This document shows, piece after piece, positions 6,319-13,488 of a stretch of DNA of 15,606 nt. The stretch covers positions 1 to 15,606 of the forward strand of contig JBGTBQ010000343.1 of assembly GCA_041749275.1 (NCBI GenBank), read 5' to 3'. The translations under genes were made by a program, and so were the position numbers. The notes below the pieces were generated by a model. The model was not told where the DNA came from, did no database searches, and saw only the letters and a list, made by a program, of their open reading frames with translations. This DNA comes from JBGTBQ01 sp041749275. GTDB lineage: Bacteria > Acidobacteriota > Blastocatellia > Pyrinomonadales > Pyrinomonadaceae. Position 1 is the stretch's first letter, and every line of letters begins with the position of its first letter.

Positions 6319-8001
6319 ATGCCTGAAACCAAAGAGTTGACTTCAGCGGAACGTGTGTCGGTGGAACGATGGGAACAGGAGACGCTCGACCCGGTTCTCC
6401 GGAAACGGCCTGAGCGTAAGCGCGGCTTCGAGACCGTCTCGCTCGACGAGGTGAATCGCCTCTACACCCCCGCCGATGTGACGGACGTGGATTACGAGCG
6501 CGACATTTCCTTTCCCGGCGAGTTTCCCTACACGCGCGGCATTCACCCGACTGGCTACCGCGGCAAGCTCTGGACGATGCGGCAGTTCGCCGGTTTCGGC
6601 ACGCCGGAAGAGACGAACGCGCGTTTCAAATATCTTTTAGAGCATGGACAGACTGGCCTCTCGGTCGCCTACGACCTGCCGACGCTGATGGGTTATGACG
6701 CCGATTCGCCGCTTTCCGAAGGCGAAGTCGGCAAGTGCGGAGTTGCCGTTTCGAGTCTCGCGGACATGGAGGTTCTCTTCGACGGCATCCCGCTCGAAGA
6801 GGTGACCGTCTCGCAGACGATCAACGCTCCTGCTTCCATCCTGCTGGCGATGTATCTGGTCGTTGCGGAGAAGCAGGGCGCCGACTTTCGTAAGATTTCC
6901 GGCACGCTTCAGAACGACATCCTCAAAGAGTACATCGCGCAGAAGGAATGGATTTACCCGATCCGCCCGGCGATGAAGCTCGTCGTGGACACATTCGAGT
7001 TCTGCACCCGGCATGTTCCGAAGTACAACCCAATTTCGGTGAGCGGCTACCATATCCGCGAAGCCGGCGCGACCGCGCTTCAGGAACTCGCTTTCACCCT
7101 CCGCGATGGCATCGAGTACGTCGAGTGGGGCGTGCGCGCCGGGCTGGACATTGAAGAGTTCGTGCCGCGGCTTTCGTTCTTCTTCAACGCGCACAATGAC
7201 TTTTTCGAGGAGATTGCGAAGTACCGCGCGGCGCGGCGCATCTGGTCGCGGGTCATGCGCGAACGCTTCGGCGCGAAGAGTGAGCGCACCTTGCAGCTCC
7301 GCTTCCACACGCAGACGGCTGGCGTCTCGCTCACGGTGCAACAACCGCTCAACAACATCGTGCGCGTCGCCATTCAGGCGCTCGCCGGTGTGCTCGGCGG
7401 CACGCAGAGTCTTCATACCGATGCCTACGACGAGGCGCTGGCGCTTCCGACCGACCAAGCTGCGTTGATTGCCCTGCGGACTCAGCAGATCATCGCCGAA
7501 GAGACCGGCGTCGTGAACACGGTTGACCCTCTCGGCGGCTCTTACTTCCTTGAGTCGCTGACGAAGAAGATGGAGGACGGCGCGTTCGACTACTTCGAGA
7601 AGATTGACGCGATGGGCGGCATGGTCGAAGCCATCGAGAAAGGCTTTCCACAACGCGAGATTCAGGAGTCGGCCTACCAATATCAAAAGGCCGTGGAGCG
7701 CGGAGACCAGACCATCGTCGGCGTCAACAAGTTCCAGATGGAGGAGGAGCAGTCCGGAATCCCGATCCTCGTCATCAACGAGGCCGTCCGCGAGCACCAG
7801 CTTCAGCGTCTGGAAGAAGCGCGCGCGCGCCGCGACAACGGTGCCGTCGCCAACGCGCTGGAGAAATTGAAGAGCGCCGCGGCGGCGGGCGACAACACGA
7901 TGCCCACGACCATCGAGGCCGTCCGCGCATACGCCACGCTCGGCGAAATCTGTGACGCCCTGCGCGACGTTTACGGCCTGTATGAAGAACCGGCATTTTG
8001 A
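6319..8001 (+). CDS. icmA: Coenzyme-B12 acyl-CoA mutase large subunit, isobutyryl-CoA mutase type
   Basis: This 560-residue catalytic TIM-barrel subunit belongs to the methylmalonyl-CoA mutase family and lacks the fused B12 domain, which is encoded by the partner gene downstream. Family landmarks include RGKLWTMRQFAGFGTPEETN (81-100), GLSVAYDLPT (113-122), TLQNDILKEYIAQ (196-208), the GYHIREAGAT motif with catalytic-type His245, and TQSLHTDAYDEALALPT. Aligned by eye to P. shermanii MutB, Tyr89 is replaced by Phe90, and Arg207, which holds the malonyl carboxylate, by Gln208. The same two changes distinguish isobutyryl-CoA mutase (Phe80/Gln198). The 2-hydroxyisobutyryl-CoA mutase pair Ile90/Asp117 is absent (Phe90/Ala117 here). 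Length matches IcmA. The expected reaction is isobutyryl-CoA to and from n-butyryl-CoA in the cytoplasm. Subunit family is certain; substrate is inferred. Confidence 0.85.
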   Translation: MPETKELTSAERVSVERWEQETLDPVLRKRPERKRGFETVSLDEVNRLYTPADVTDVDYERDISFPGEFPYTRGIHPTGYRGKLWTMRQFAGFGTPEETNARFKYLLEHGQTGLSVAYDLPTLMGYDADSPLSEGEVGKCGVAVSSLADMEVLFDGIPLEEVTVSQTINAPASILLAMYLVVAEKQGADFRKISGTLQNDILKEYIAQKEWIYPIRPAMKLVVDTFEFCTRHVPKYNPISVSGYHIREAGATALQELAFTLRDGIEYVEWGVRAGLDIEEFVPRLSFFFNAHNDFFEEIAKYRAARRIWSRVMRERFGAKSERTLQLRFHTQTAGVSLTVQQPLNNIVRVAIQALAGVLGGTQSLHTDAYDEALALPTDQAALIALRTQQIIAEETGVVNTVDPLGGSYFLESLTKKMEDGAFDYFEKIDAMGGMVEAIEKGFPQREIQESAYQYQKAVERGDQTIVGVNKFQMEEEQSGIPILVINEAVREHQLQRLEEARARRDNGAVANALEKLKSAAAAGDNTMPTTIEAVRAYATLGEICDALRDVYGLYEEPAF

Positions 8002-8009
8002 AAAAAACC

Positions 8010-8074
8010 TTAGCGATTAGCTTTCAGCCAGAAGCACTTTGCTTTTCGGTTTTGCTAATCGCTAACAGCTAACA
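8010..8074. repeat. Inverted repeat built of heptad units between the mutase subunit genes
   Basis: TTAGCGATTAGC (8010-8021) and GCTAATCGCTAA (8054-8065) are perfect 12-bp complements with a 32-nt loop. The right arm is part of three tandem 7-nt units GCTAATC, GCTAACA, GCTAACA (8054-8074). The left arm, read on the other strand, is also three heptads (GCTGAAA, GCTAATC, GCTAAGG). It fills nearly the whole 80-nt gap and leaves no clear ribosome-binding site before the next ATG. It looks like a small intergenic repeat element or a structured spacer. Confidence 0.7.
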
Positions 8075-8081
8075 GTTCAGT

Positions 8082-8486
8082 ATGACTGACAGAAAAATTC
8101 GCGTTCTCGTAGCCAAGCCCGGCCTCGATGGTCATGACCGCGGCGCGAAGATTATCGCGCGCGCACTGCGCGACGCCGGGATGGAAGTCATCTACACGGG
8201 CTTGCGACAGACGCCGGAGATGATCGCGGCGGCGGCGCTGCAAGAGGACGTTGACGCCGTGGGCGTCTCGATCCTGAGCGGCGCGCACAACACGCTCTGC
8301 CCGCGCATCGTAGAGCTTCTGCGCGCGCGTGGGATGGACGATTGCCTCGTCGTTGTCGGCGGCATCATCCCACAGGAGGACATCGCACGGTTGAAGGAAC
8401 AGGGCGTTGCGGAGATTTTCCTTCCGGGAACCTCCACCGATGACATCGTTAAGTTTCTCCGCCACAACGTCCAACCGCGCACGTGA
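8082..8486 (+). CDS. icmB: Coenzyme-B12-binding small subunit of the acyl-CoA mutase
   Basis: This 134-residue protein is a stand-alone Rossmann-like cobalamin domain. It has the DxHxxG motif (Asp16, His18, Gly21 in GLDGHDRGAK), whose His ligates cobalt in the base-off/His-on mode. SILSGAH (about 63-69) and GGIIPQED (about 93-100) are the other nucleotide-tail contacts of the family. Its length matches IcmB (about 136 residues) and the B12 subunits of other split mutases. It works with the large subunit encoded 80 nt upstream. There is no obvious Shine-Dalgarno before ATG 8082, since the heptad inverted repeat occupies the gap, so translation may depend on RNA structure or coupling. The stop overlaps the next start by one base. 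Confidence 0.92.
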   Translation: MTDRKIRVLVAKPGLDGHDRGAKIIARALRDAGMEVIYTGLRQTPEMIAAAALQEDVDAVGVSILSGAHNTLCPRIVELLRARGMDDCLVVVGGIIPQEDIARLKEQGVAEIFLPGTSTDDIVKFLRHNVQPRT

Positions 8487-9133
8487 TGAGCGCCGGCGTG
8501 CCCACAGACTCCGCCCCGCCGATCATCGTCGAAGAGTTGGGTTCGCTTGCGGTCATCCGCTTTAATCGTCCACACAAGCGTAATCCACTCTCTACTCCAA
8601 CCCTCAAAGAAATTGACCGCACCTTCACTGAACTTGCCGCGCGAGTAGACATCTCGACTATCGTCTTCACCGGCACGGACGACGTGTTCGCCTCCGGCGC
8701 CGACATCCGCGAGTTGCAAACTCTGACGCCGGCAACCGCGCGCGAATTCTCGGAGCGCGGCCAGCGACTTTTCCAGATGATCGCGGACGCGCGTCAACTA
8801 ACCATCGCTGCCGTCAATGGTTATTGCATGGGCGGCGCGCTCGACCTCGCGCTCGCCTGCGACATCCGCATCGCTTCCCCCACCGCCACGTTCGCGCACC
8901 CCGGCGCAAACCTCGGTATCATCACCGGCTGGGGCGGAACGCAACGTCTCACGAGACTGGTCGGCCCGACGCGCGCGTTGGGGATGTTCTTCACCGCGCG
9001 GAGGGTCAACGCCGACGAAGCGTTGGCTATCGGTCTGGTTGATTTTGTTGCCGACTCGGTGCTTGAACTGGCGCGTGAACTCACCTTGAAGCAAACAGAA
9101 AAAAAGGCGCCGGGCACAAGCCCCGGCGCCTGA
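8486..9133 (+). CDS. Enoyl-CoA hydratase/isomerase (crotonase) family protein, C-terminally shortened
   Basis: This 215-residue crotonase-fold protein has an N-terminal core with VIRFNRPHKRNPLS (23-36), the oxyanion-hole segment FASGADI (68-74) and NGYCMGGALDLALACDIRIA (111-130). FAHPGANLGIITGWGGTQRL follows at 136-155. The two catalytic glutamates of rat enoyl-CoA hydratase (Glu144, Glu164) are replaced by Asp120 and Gly140, so simple hydratase chemistry is doubtful. Family members usually have about 255-260 residues; this one stops soon after LELARELT. Its last ~13 codons (from about EKKAPGTSPGA) are encoded by the convergent gene's terminator, suggesting loss of the original 3' end. The ATG at 8486 overlaps the TGA of the B12 subunit gene (TGATG), so it is translationally coupled and may act on butyryl/crotonyl-type CoA esters in the same pathway. 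Confidence 0.8.
   Translation: MSAGVPTDSAPPIIVEELGSLAVIRFNRPHKRNPLSTPTLKEIDRTFTELAARVDISTIVFTGTDDVFASGADIRELQTLTPATAREFSERGQRLFQMIADARQLTIAAVNGYCMGGALDLALACDIRIASPTATFAHPGANLGIITGWGGTQRLTRLVGPTRALGMFFTARRVNADEALAIGLVDFVADSVLELARELTLKQTEKKAPGTSPGA
9099..9131 (-). terminator. Intrinsic terminator of the Oar-like gene
   Basis: Arms AGGCGCCGGG (9105-9114) and CCCGGCGCCT (9122-9131) form a 10-bp perfect GC-rich stem with a 7-nt loop, followed on the minus strand by seven Ts. It starts 25 nt after the stop of the outer-membrane protein gene. It also forms the 3' end of the convergent crotonase reading frame. Confidence 0.9.
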
Positions 9134-9156
9134 AACTACTTCGCTTCAACGCGGCG

Positions 9157-12100
9157 TCAGAAATCGAGCCGCGCACCAAGTTGGACTGTCAGCGGACGAC
9201 CGACGGGCGGGCCGAATCCCGGCCCGTAGAGCGAGTTCGGCTGCTGGTATAGCCCCGCCGAGGTGGCGGCGGTATTACCGAGCCGGTTGGAGAACGAGAG
9301 GTTCTCCGTGTTGAAGAGATTGTAGAAATCGGCGTAGGCCTTGATCTTGAATCGCTCGCCGAGGCGGAAGCCTTTCTGTGCGCGCAGGTCAACGTTGAAG
9401 AAGCGACCGCTGCGCGTTTCAATGACGTTGCCGCCGGAGGTGATGAAGCCTTCGCGAGTGCTGTTGACCTGCACCTGCCGGCAACCGAGCGGGTTCAGCG
9501 CGGCGAGGGCGGTAGTGTTGCCTCGCGCGGCGAAGACCGCCGCCGGACTCGTTCCCTCGCAGATGCGGTCGTTGGTGGCGAGTCCATCCCCGTCAATGTC
9601 GAGACCGAGGTTGAGCGAGTAGGGCCGCGCGCTCGCCAGTTGCAAGATGGGCATGAACTGGAAGCCGTAGGGAACGCTGAAGACGCCGCTGGCGACGATG
9701 CGATGCCGCTCGTCAATGCGGGACGGGCCGAACTCTTCGGGCTTGAACTGGTTATCGGGTGTGATGGCGACGCCGTTGCCGCTGTAGGAGGCCACGGGCT
9801 GCCCGCCCCACGAACGCGCGTTGCCGAGCACGTAGCTGGCCGAAAAAGTAACGTTGCGCGTGCGCCGGCGCAGTGTGGTGGTCCAACTGTCGAAGAGCGA
9901 ACGGTTGGTCGTCCCGATCATATTGATCTGCTCGACGCGGGCGGAGTTGCCCATGATGGGGAACCCGGCATCAACGAAGGCGCGGTCGAGGAGCCGGGTG
10001 TTGGCCCCGCGCACGCAGAGCGTCGAGGTCGGAGTAGAGCCGGGGAAGTTCGGATCGCAAATCTGACGGATGCGCGGATTGATGACCTGCACGCGCGGCT
10101 CGTGCACTCCGAGCGTGTGGACGAAGTCGCTAGAGAGAGTCGTCCCCTTCCCGATGGAAGTCTCGAAGCCGATGGAGAATTTCTGAACGTAAGGCTCGCT
10201 CGCGTCGGGGTCGTTGATGCGCCCGAAGCCGCCGAACGCCAGATCGGAGAAGGAGAACCCTGCCGGCGGTTGAGGCAGCGGGTCAACGCCGAAGCGGAAC
10301 GTTGACAGTTGACCGACCCCGACCCCCGTGTTGACGAGCGTCAGAGCCGTCTGGAACAGCTCCGGGTTCGACTGCGTCAGCGAGAAGAGCGTGAGATTCT
10401 GGAAGAGCTGGTCGAAAAAGATGCCATAGCCGCCACGGATCACGGTCTTACCGTTCCCGGTGGGGTCATATGCGAAACCGACGCGCGGCTGAAATTCCTT
10501 CCAGTTCGGCGTCGTGCGCCGCAGCTTTTCCGGATCGCCCGTGATGGCGCGGGCGAGCGGGTGGTTGAGACGTTGAAGAAGCTGAATCGTGCGGTTGCCT
10601 TCCTGTCGCGGCAGGTTGCCGATATTGGCGTCCCAGCGCAGACCGAGATTGAACGTCAGGTTAGGACGTATTTTGTAGTCGTCCTGCATGTAGAAAGCCA
10701 ACTGGTGAAACTGCTGCCGGTGGTCGCCGCGTCCATCAGAGAAGGTAATCTGCCGCACCGCGCCGGGCGTAGCAAAGCCCTGCGGGTAGAGTCCGTTGGT
10801 ATTGTTCCGGATGGTCAACGGGTCGGCGAAGAAGGTGACCTGATGGCCCTGCGCGCCAAAGAAGAAGAAGCCGTCCAGCTTCGTGAAGATGTGATTGACG
10901 CCCATCTTCAAACTGTGGTTGCCCTTCGTCACTGAAAAGTCATCGCGCAACTGGTACTTCTTTTCGATGGTCGCCTGTGGCACGTTCGCGTTCCTCCCGG
11001 TCTGTACCGAGGGGAAGACGATGTTCGGAGTGTCGGTCACGCCGAGGATGGCATTGTCGAAGCTCTGATAGTGGAACGACCACTGGTTGAGCATCGTCGG
11101 GCTGATCGTCCACGTGTGGTTGGTGATGAAGCTGTGCAGCTTGTTGTCGTTCGTGTTGCCGCCCGTAATGTCGGCGGTCGCCGGGACGCCGATCTGGTCG
11201 TTGGGCGAGTTGTTCTTCTGATACGAGTAGCGATGGAACATCGTCTGGTCGTCGTTGAGCCGGTGGTCAACCTTGACGGTGAGGAGCCAGTCATCATATG
11301 GGGTCGGGATGGCGCCGACCGTTCCGATGCCGGGAATGGCGGGCAACTGCACGGCGGCAACCGCCGAAAGGGCGTTGAACTGCCGTTCGCGGAAACGCTC
11401 CAGCGCGCCAAAGAAGAAGAGCGTGTCCTTCTTGATGGGGCCGCCGAACGAGCCGCCGATTTCCTGCCGGCTGAATGAAGGCTTCTCGAAAGTGGGGTCA
11501 GTAGCTCGCCGTTGGTCCTCGAAGAAGTCGAAGGCGCGGAGCGCTTCGTCACGGAAATTGCTGAAGAGCGATCCGTGAAACAAGTTCGTGCCGGACTTGC
11601 TGATAACGTTGACGACGCCGCCCACGGAGCGGCCCGATTCCGCTGTCCAGCGGTGCTGAAGAACCTGAAACTCCTGAATGGATTCGTAGGCGAAATTCTG
11701 GAGCAGACTGCCGACGACGTTATCCTTGTTGTTGCCGCCGTCCACGTTGACATCCACCTGCCGCCCGTCGCCGCCGTTGAAGGCGACGTTGCCGACGCGC
11801 GTTTTCGTCGGGTCGAAGTTACCCACGGGACGCGCCTCCGGCATGATGACCGAGAGGGCCGCGAAGGTGCGGTTCAGGAGCGGAAGGTTCTCCACCTCAA
11901 GCGGGGTGACGACGCCGCCGAGTTCCGACCGCGTGGTCTCAATCTGGTTGAGGCCGCTCGCCACTTCTACGGTCTCGGTAATCTGGCCGGTTTTGAGATC
12001 GAAGTTGAGCGTTCTGGTCACGCCGATGTTCAACTCCAAACCCTTAACGAGCGCTTTGCTGAAATTGGGAGCTTCGACCGTGACCTCATATCCGCCGGGA

Positions 12101-12336
12101 GTCAACTCCGAAACGGTGAAGCTGCCTTCTTCGTTAGTCTGAATCGTGCGCGTCTGGCCGGTGCCGGTGTGGCGGACGGTGACGGTCGCATTGGGAACTG
12201 AAGCACCGTTCTGGTCGAGCACGCGGCCCGTGATGTTGGCGGTTGTGACTTGCGCGTTTGCGCCCGTGGCGAGAAAGAAAATCAGGGCGAGCATAGCGGT
12301 GCATCCCCTGAGTAACACCTTAAAGAAAGGGTTCAC
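9157..12336 (-). CDS. Oar/TonB-dependent-receptor-like outer-membrane protein with CarboxypepD_reg domain
   Basis: This 1059-residue outer-membrane protein has a signal peptide at 1-28 (MNPFF basic start, hydrophobic LALIFFLATG, cleavage after ANA). An Ig-like carboxypeptidase-regulatory domain spans about 30-110 (ITGRVLDQNGASVPNATVTV, GSFTVSELTPGGYEVTVEA). A plug-like domain covers about 120-250 (VDVNVDGGNNKDNV, ESIQEFQVL, GGVVNVISKSGTNLFHGSLF), followed by GSFGGPIKKDTLFFF and a long beta-rich barrel. It ends in QLGARLDF, with the C-terminal Phe expected for barrel insertion. No clear N-terminal TonB box was identified. The GTG at 12336 is chosen over an ATG at 12444 because AAAGGAGG lies 8 nt before it and the signal peptide then begins correctly. 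The family is very abundant in Acidobacteriota; substrates are mostly unknown, with uptake of glycans or peptides as the usual guess. It is transcribed alone. Confidence 0.92.
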   Translation of the reverse strand: MNPFFKVLLRGCTAMLALIFFLATGANAQVTTANITGRVLDQNGASVPNATVTVRHTGTGQTRTIQTNEEGSFTVSELTPGGYEVTVEAPNFSKALVKGLELNIGVTRTLNFDLKTGQITETVEVASGLNQIETTRSELGGVVTPLEVENLPLLNRTFAALSVIMPEARPVGNFDPTKTRVGNVAFNGGDGRQVDVNVDGGNNKDNVVGSLLQNFAYESIQEFQVLQHRWTAESGRSVGGVVNVISKSGTNLFHGSLFSNFRDEALRAFDFFEDQRRATDPTFEKPSFSRQEIGGSFGGPIKKDTLFFFGALERFRERQFNALSAVAAVQLPAIPGIGTVGAIPTPYDDWLLTVKVDHRLNDDQTMFHRYSYQKNNSPNDQIGVPATADITGGNTNDNKLHSFITNHTWTISPTMLNQWSFHYQSFDNAILGVTDTPNIVFPSVQTGRNANVPQATIEKKYQLRDDFSVTKGNHSLKMGVNHIFTKLDGFFFFGAQGHQVTFFADPLTIRNNTNGLYPQGFATPGAVRQITFSDGRGDHRQQFHQLAFYMQDDYKIRPNLTFNLGLRWDANIGNLPRQEGNRTIQLLQRLNHPLARAITGDPEKLRRTTPNWKEFQPRVGFAYDPTGNGKTVIRGGYGIFFDQLFQNLTLFSLTQSNPELFQTALTLVNTGVGVGQLSTFRFGVDPLPQPPAGFSFSDLAFGGFGRINDPDASEPYVQKFSIGFETSIGKGTTLSSDFVHTLGVHEPRVQVINPRIRQICDPNFPGSTPTSTLCVRGANTRLLDRAFVDAGFPIMGNSARVEQINMIGTTNRSLFDSWTTTLRRRTRNVTFSASYVLGNARSWGGQPVASYSGNGVAITPDNQFKPEEFGPSRIDERHRIVASGVFSVPYGFQFMPILQLASARPYSLNLGLDIDGDGLATNDRICEGTSPAAVFAARGNTTALAALNPLGCRQVQVNSTREGFITSGGNVIETRSGRFFNVDLRAQKGFRLGERFKIKAYADFYNLFNTENLSFSNRLGNTAATSAGLYQQPNSLYGPGFGPPVGRPLTVQLGARLDF

Positions 12337-12606
12337 GGTTATTGCCTCCTTTGCAAGAGTTCTCCTGTTGAAGTTTGGAAACGCAAAAGCCGATGGACAA
12401 TGGCTGTGCGAAGATTTTATTTTGGCAAATTGTATTCCATCCAACGTGGTAATTTTGTATACATAGTTTTTGAAGGGAAAGCGAAAGGTTTTTATCCGAC
12501 CGGCCCTCTGCTGACTAATCGAATATCCATTTTTTTATAACAATTCTTGCGTTTTTTGGATATTCCATCATAGCGACCGCGCTTCCGCGGACACAGAATT
12601 TTCTGT
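12337..12606 (-). promoter_or_regulatory. AT-rich upstream region of the Oar-like gene
   Basis: These 270 bp contain the strong AAAGGAGG ribosome-binding site (about 12345-12352). They also carry a 9-bp inverted repeat GAATATCCA (12521-12529) / TGGATATTC (12557-12565) around an A/T-run core. The core includes TATAAAAAAAT on the minus strand, and TATACAAAAT lies near 12450, but no -35/-10 pair is convincing. A short ACAGAA/TTCTGT hairpin (12593-12606) directly follows the upstream crotonase gene. A promoter must lie here, but I cannot fix its position. Confidence 0.5.
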
Positions 12607-13374
12607 CTACCCCTTTTTCAGGAAGCGTGCGATTCCCCGCTGGCAGTCTTCGGTCATGCGCGCGATGGTGTTTACGTCAACGCCTGTCTGGAGCGCGGCG
12701 TCGAAAGTCATGCCGTCCATTTGATAGAGCAGGCGCTTCGAGAGGATGACGGCGGAGCGGCTCACCTTCTCGAAACCGGCGACGAATTTTTCCACCTCCG
12801 CCTCGAACACTTCATCACCGTAGACATGGTTGACGAGACCGAGCGAGGCGGCCTCTTCCGCGCCGATTTCAGCGCCGAGCGTGGCGAGTTCAAAGGCGCG
12901 CTTTTCGGAGACGTTGCGGCGCAGGATCGCCATCACCATCGCCGGGACGAAACCGATCTTCACCTCCGGATAGCCGAAGCGCGCGGAAGCGGCGGCGAGC
13001 ACGATGTCGCACGCGGTCGCCAGCCCGCACCCGCCGGCCAGTGCGCGCCCACGGACGGCGGCAACGACGGGCACGCGCACGTGGCGGATGAGCGCGAAGA
13101 GTTCCATCAGGCTCCGCGCGTCTTCGAGGTTCTCACTGATCGAGCCTTCGGAGATTTTCTGGAGCGCCGATAAATCCGCGCCCGAACAAAAGTCCGCCCC
13201 CGCGCCGGTGATAACGATGACGCGCACCGCGTCGTCAATATCCGCCGCGCGCAGCGCCTCTTTCAATCCACCGATGAGCGCATCGTTCAGTGCGTTGCGT
13301 TTAGCGGGGCGGTTTAGCGTGATGAGCGCGACCGAGCCTTCGACGGCGAAGATGACGGGGCTGCTTTCTTCCAT
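12607..13374 (-). CDS. Enoyl-CoA hydratase/isomerase (crotonase) family protein
   Basis: This 255-residue, full-length crotonase-fold protein has LITLNRPAKRNALN (17-30), oxyanion segment FCSGADL (62-68), RALAGGCGLATACDI (110-124) and RFGYPEVKIGFVPAMV (132-147), with the full C-terminal helical part. Of the two catalytic acids of enoyl-CoA hydratase, the second is kept (Glu137, equivalent to Glu164), but the first is Gly117 in place of Glu144. That points to an isomerase-like or other crotonase reaction, or a sub-family using one acid. It is the last gene of a minus-strand run with an AtuA-like protein and an alpha/beta hydrolase. Such neighbourhoods often belong to leucine/isovalerate or acyclic-terpene (Liu/Atu) degradation, so a role in branched acyl-CoA breakdown is a reasonable guess. 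No good ribosome-binding site precedes ATG 13374. Confidence 0.85.
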   Translation of the reverse strand: MEESSPVIFAVEGSVALITLNRPAKRNALNDALIGGLKEALRAADIDDAVRVIVITGAGADFCSGADLSALQKISEGSISENLEDARSLMELFALIRHVRVPVVAAVRGRALAGGCGLATACDIVLAAASARFGYPEVKIGFVPAMVMAILRRNVSEKRAFELATLGAEIGAEEAASLGLVNHVYGDEVFEAEVEKFVAGFEKVSRSAVILSKRLLYQMDGMTFDAALQTGVDVNTIARMTEDCQRGIARFLKKG

Positions 13375-13409
13375 AAAGGGTTAGACGCAATCATGGCTGA
13401 GTAGACAGG

Positions 13410-13482
13410 ACAGTGTCGCCGGCGGGAGCGGACGCGCGCGGATTGGTCAGGCACACCGACCCGTTCCCGCCGGCGACACTGT
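13410..13482. repeat. Long near-perfect palindromic element between two genes
   Basis: ACAGTGTCGCCGGCGGGA (13410-13427) and TCCCGCCGGCGACACTGT (13465-13482) are exact 18-bp complements. The stem continues four more pairs (one G-T) to 13431/13461, leaving a 29-nt loop. It starts 7 nt after the hydrolase stop and lies 35 nt before the crotonase start on the minus strand. No T-run and no flanking duplication are seen. It resembles a REP-like palindrome or an mRNA-processing stem in an operon. Confidence 0.75.
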
Positions 13483-13488
13483 GCTGCC

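Noticed and set aside
6637..7797. 386-codon open frame on the minus strand
   Set aside because: It lies wholly opposite the mutase large-subunit gene, has Arg/Leu/Val-rich antisense composition, and no family motif or ribosome-binding site.
8010..8065. Reading the mutase spacer as a MITE
   Set aside because: No flanking target-site duplication is visible and the arms are simple heptad repeats, so it was kept as an inverted repeat only.
12337..12444. N-terminal extension of the Oar-like protein from ATG 12444
   Set aside because: It would place 36 polar residues before the signal peptide, and the GTG at 12336 has an excellent AAAGGAGG ribosome-binding site.
13410..13482. Intrinsic terminator after the alpha/beta hydrolase gene
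   Set aside because: The stem is very strong but no T-run follows on the minus strand, and a same-strand gene starts only 35 nt later.
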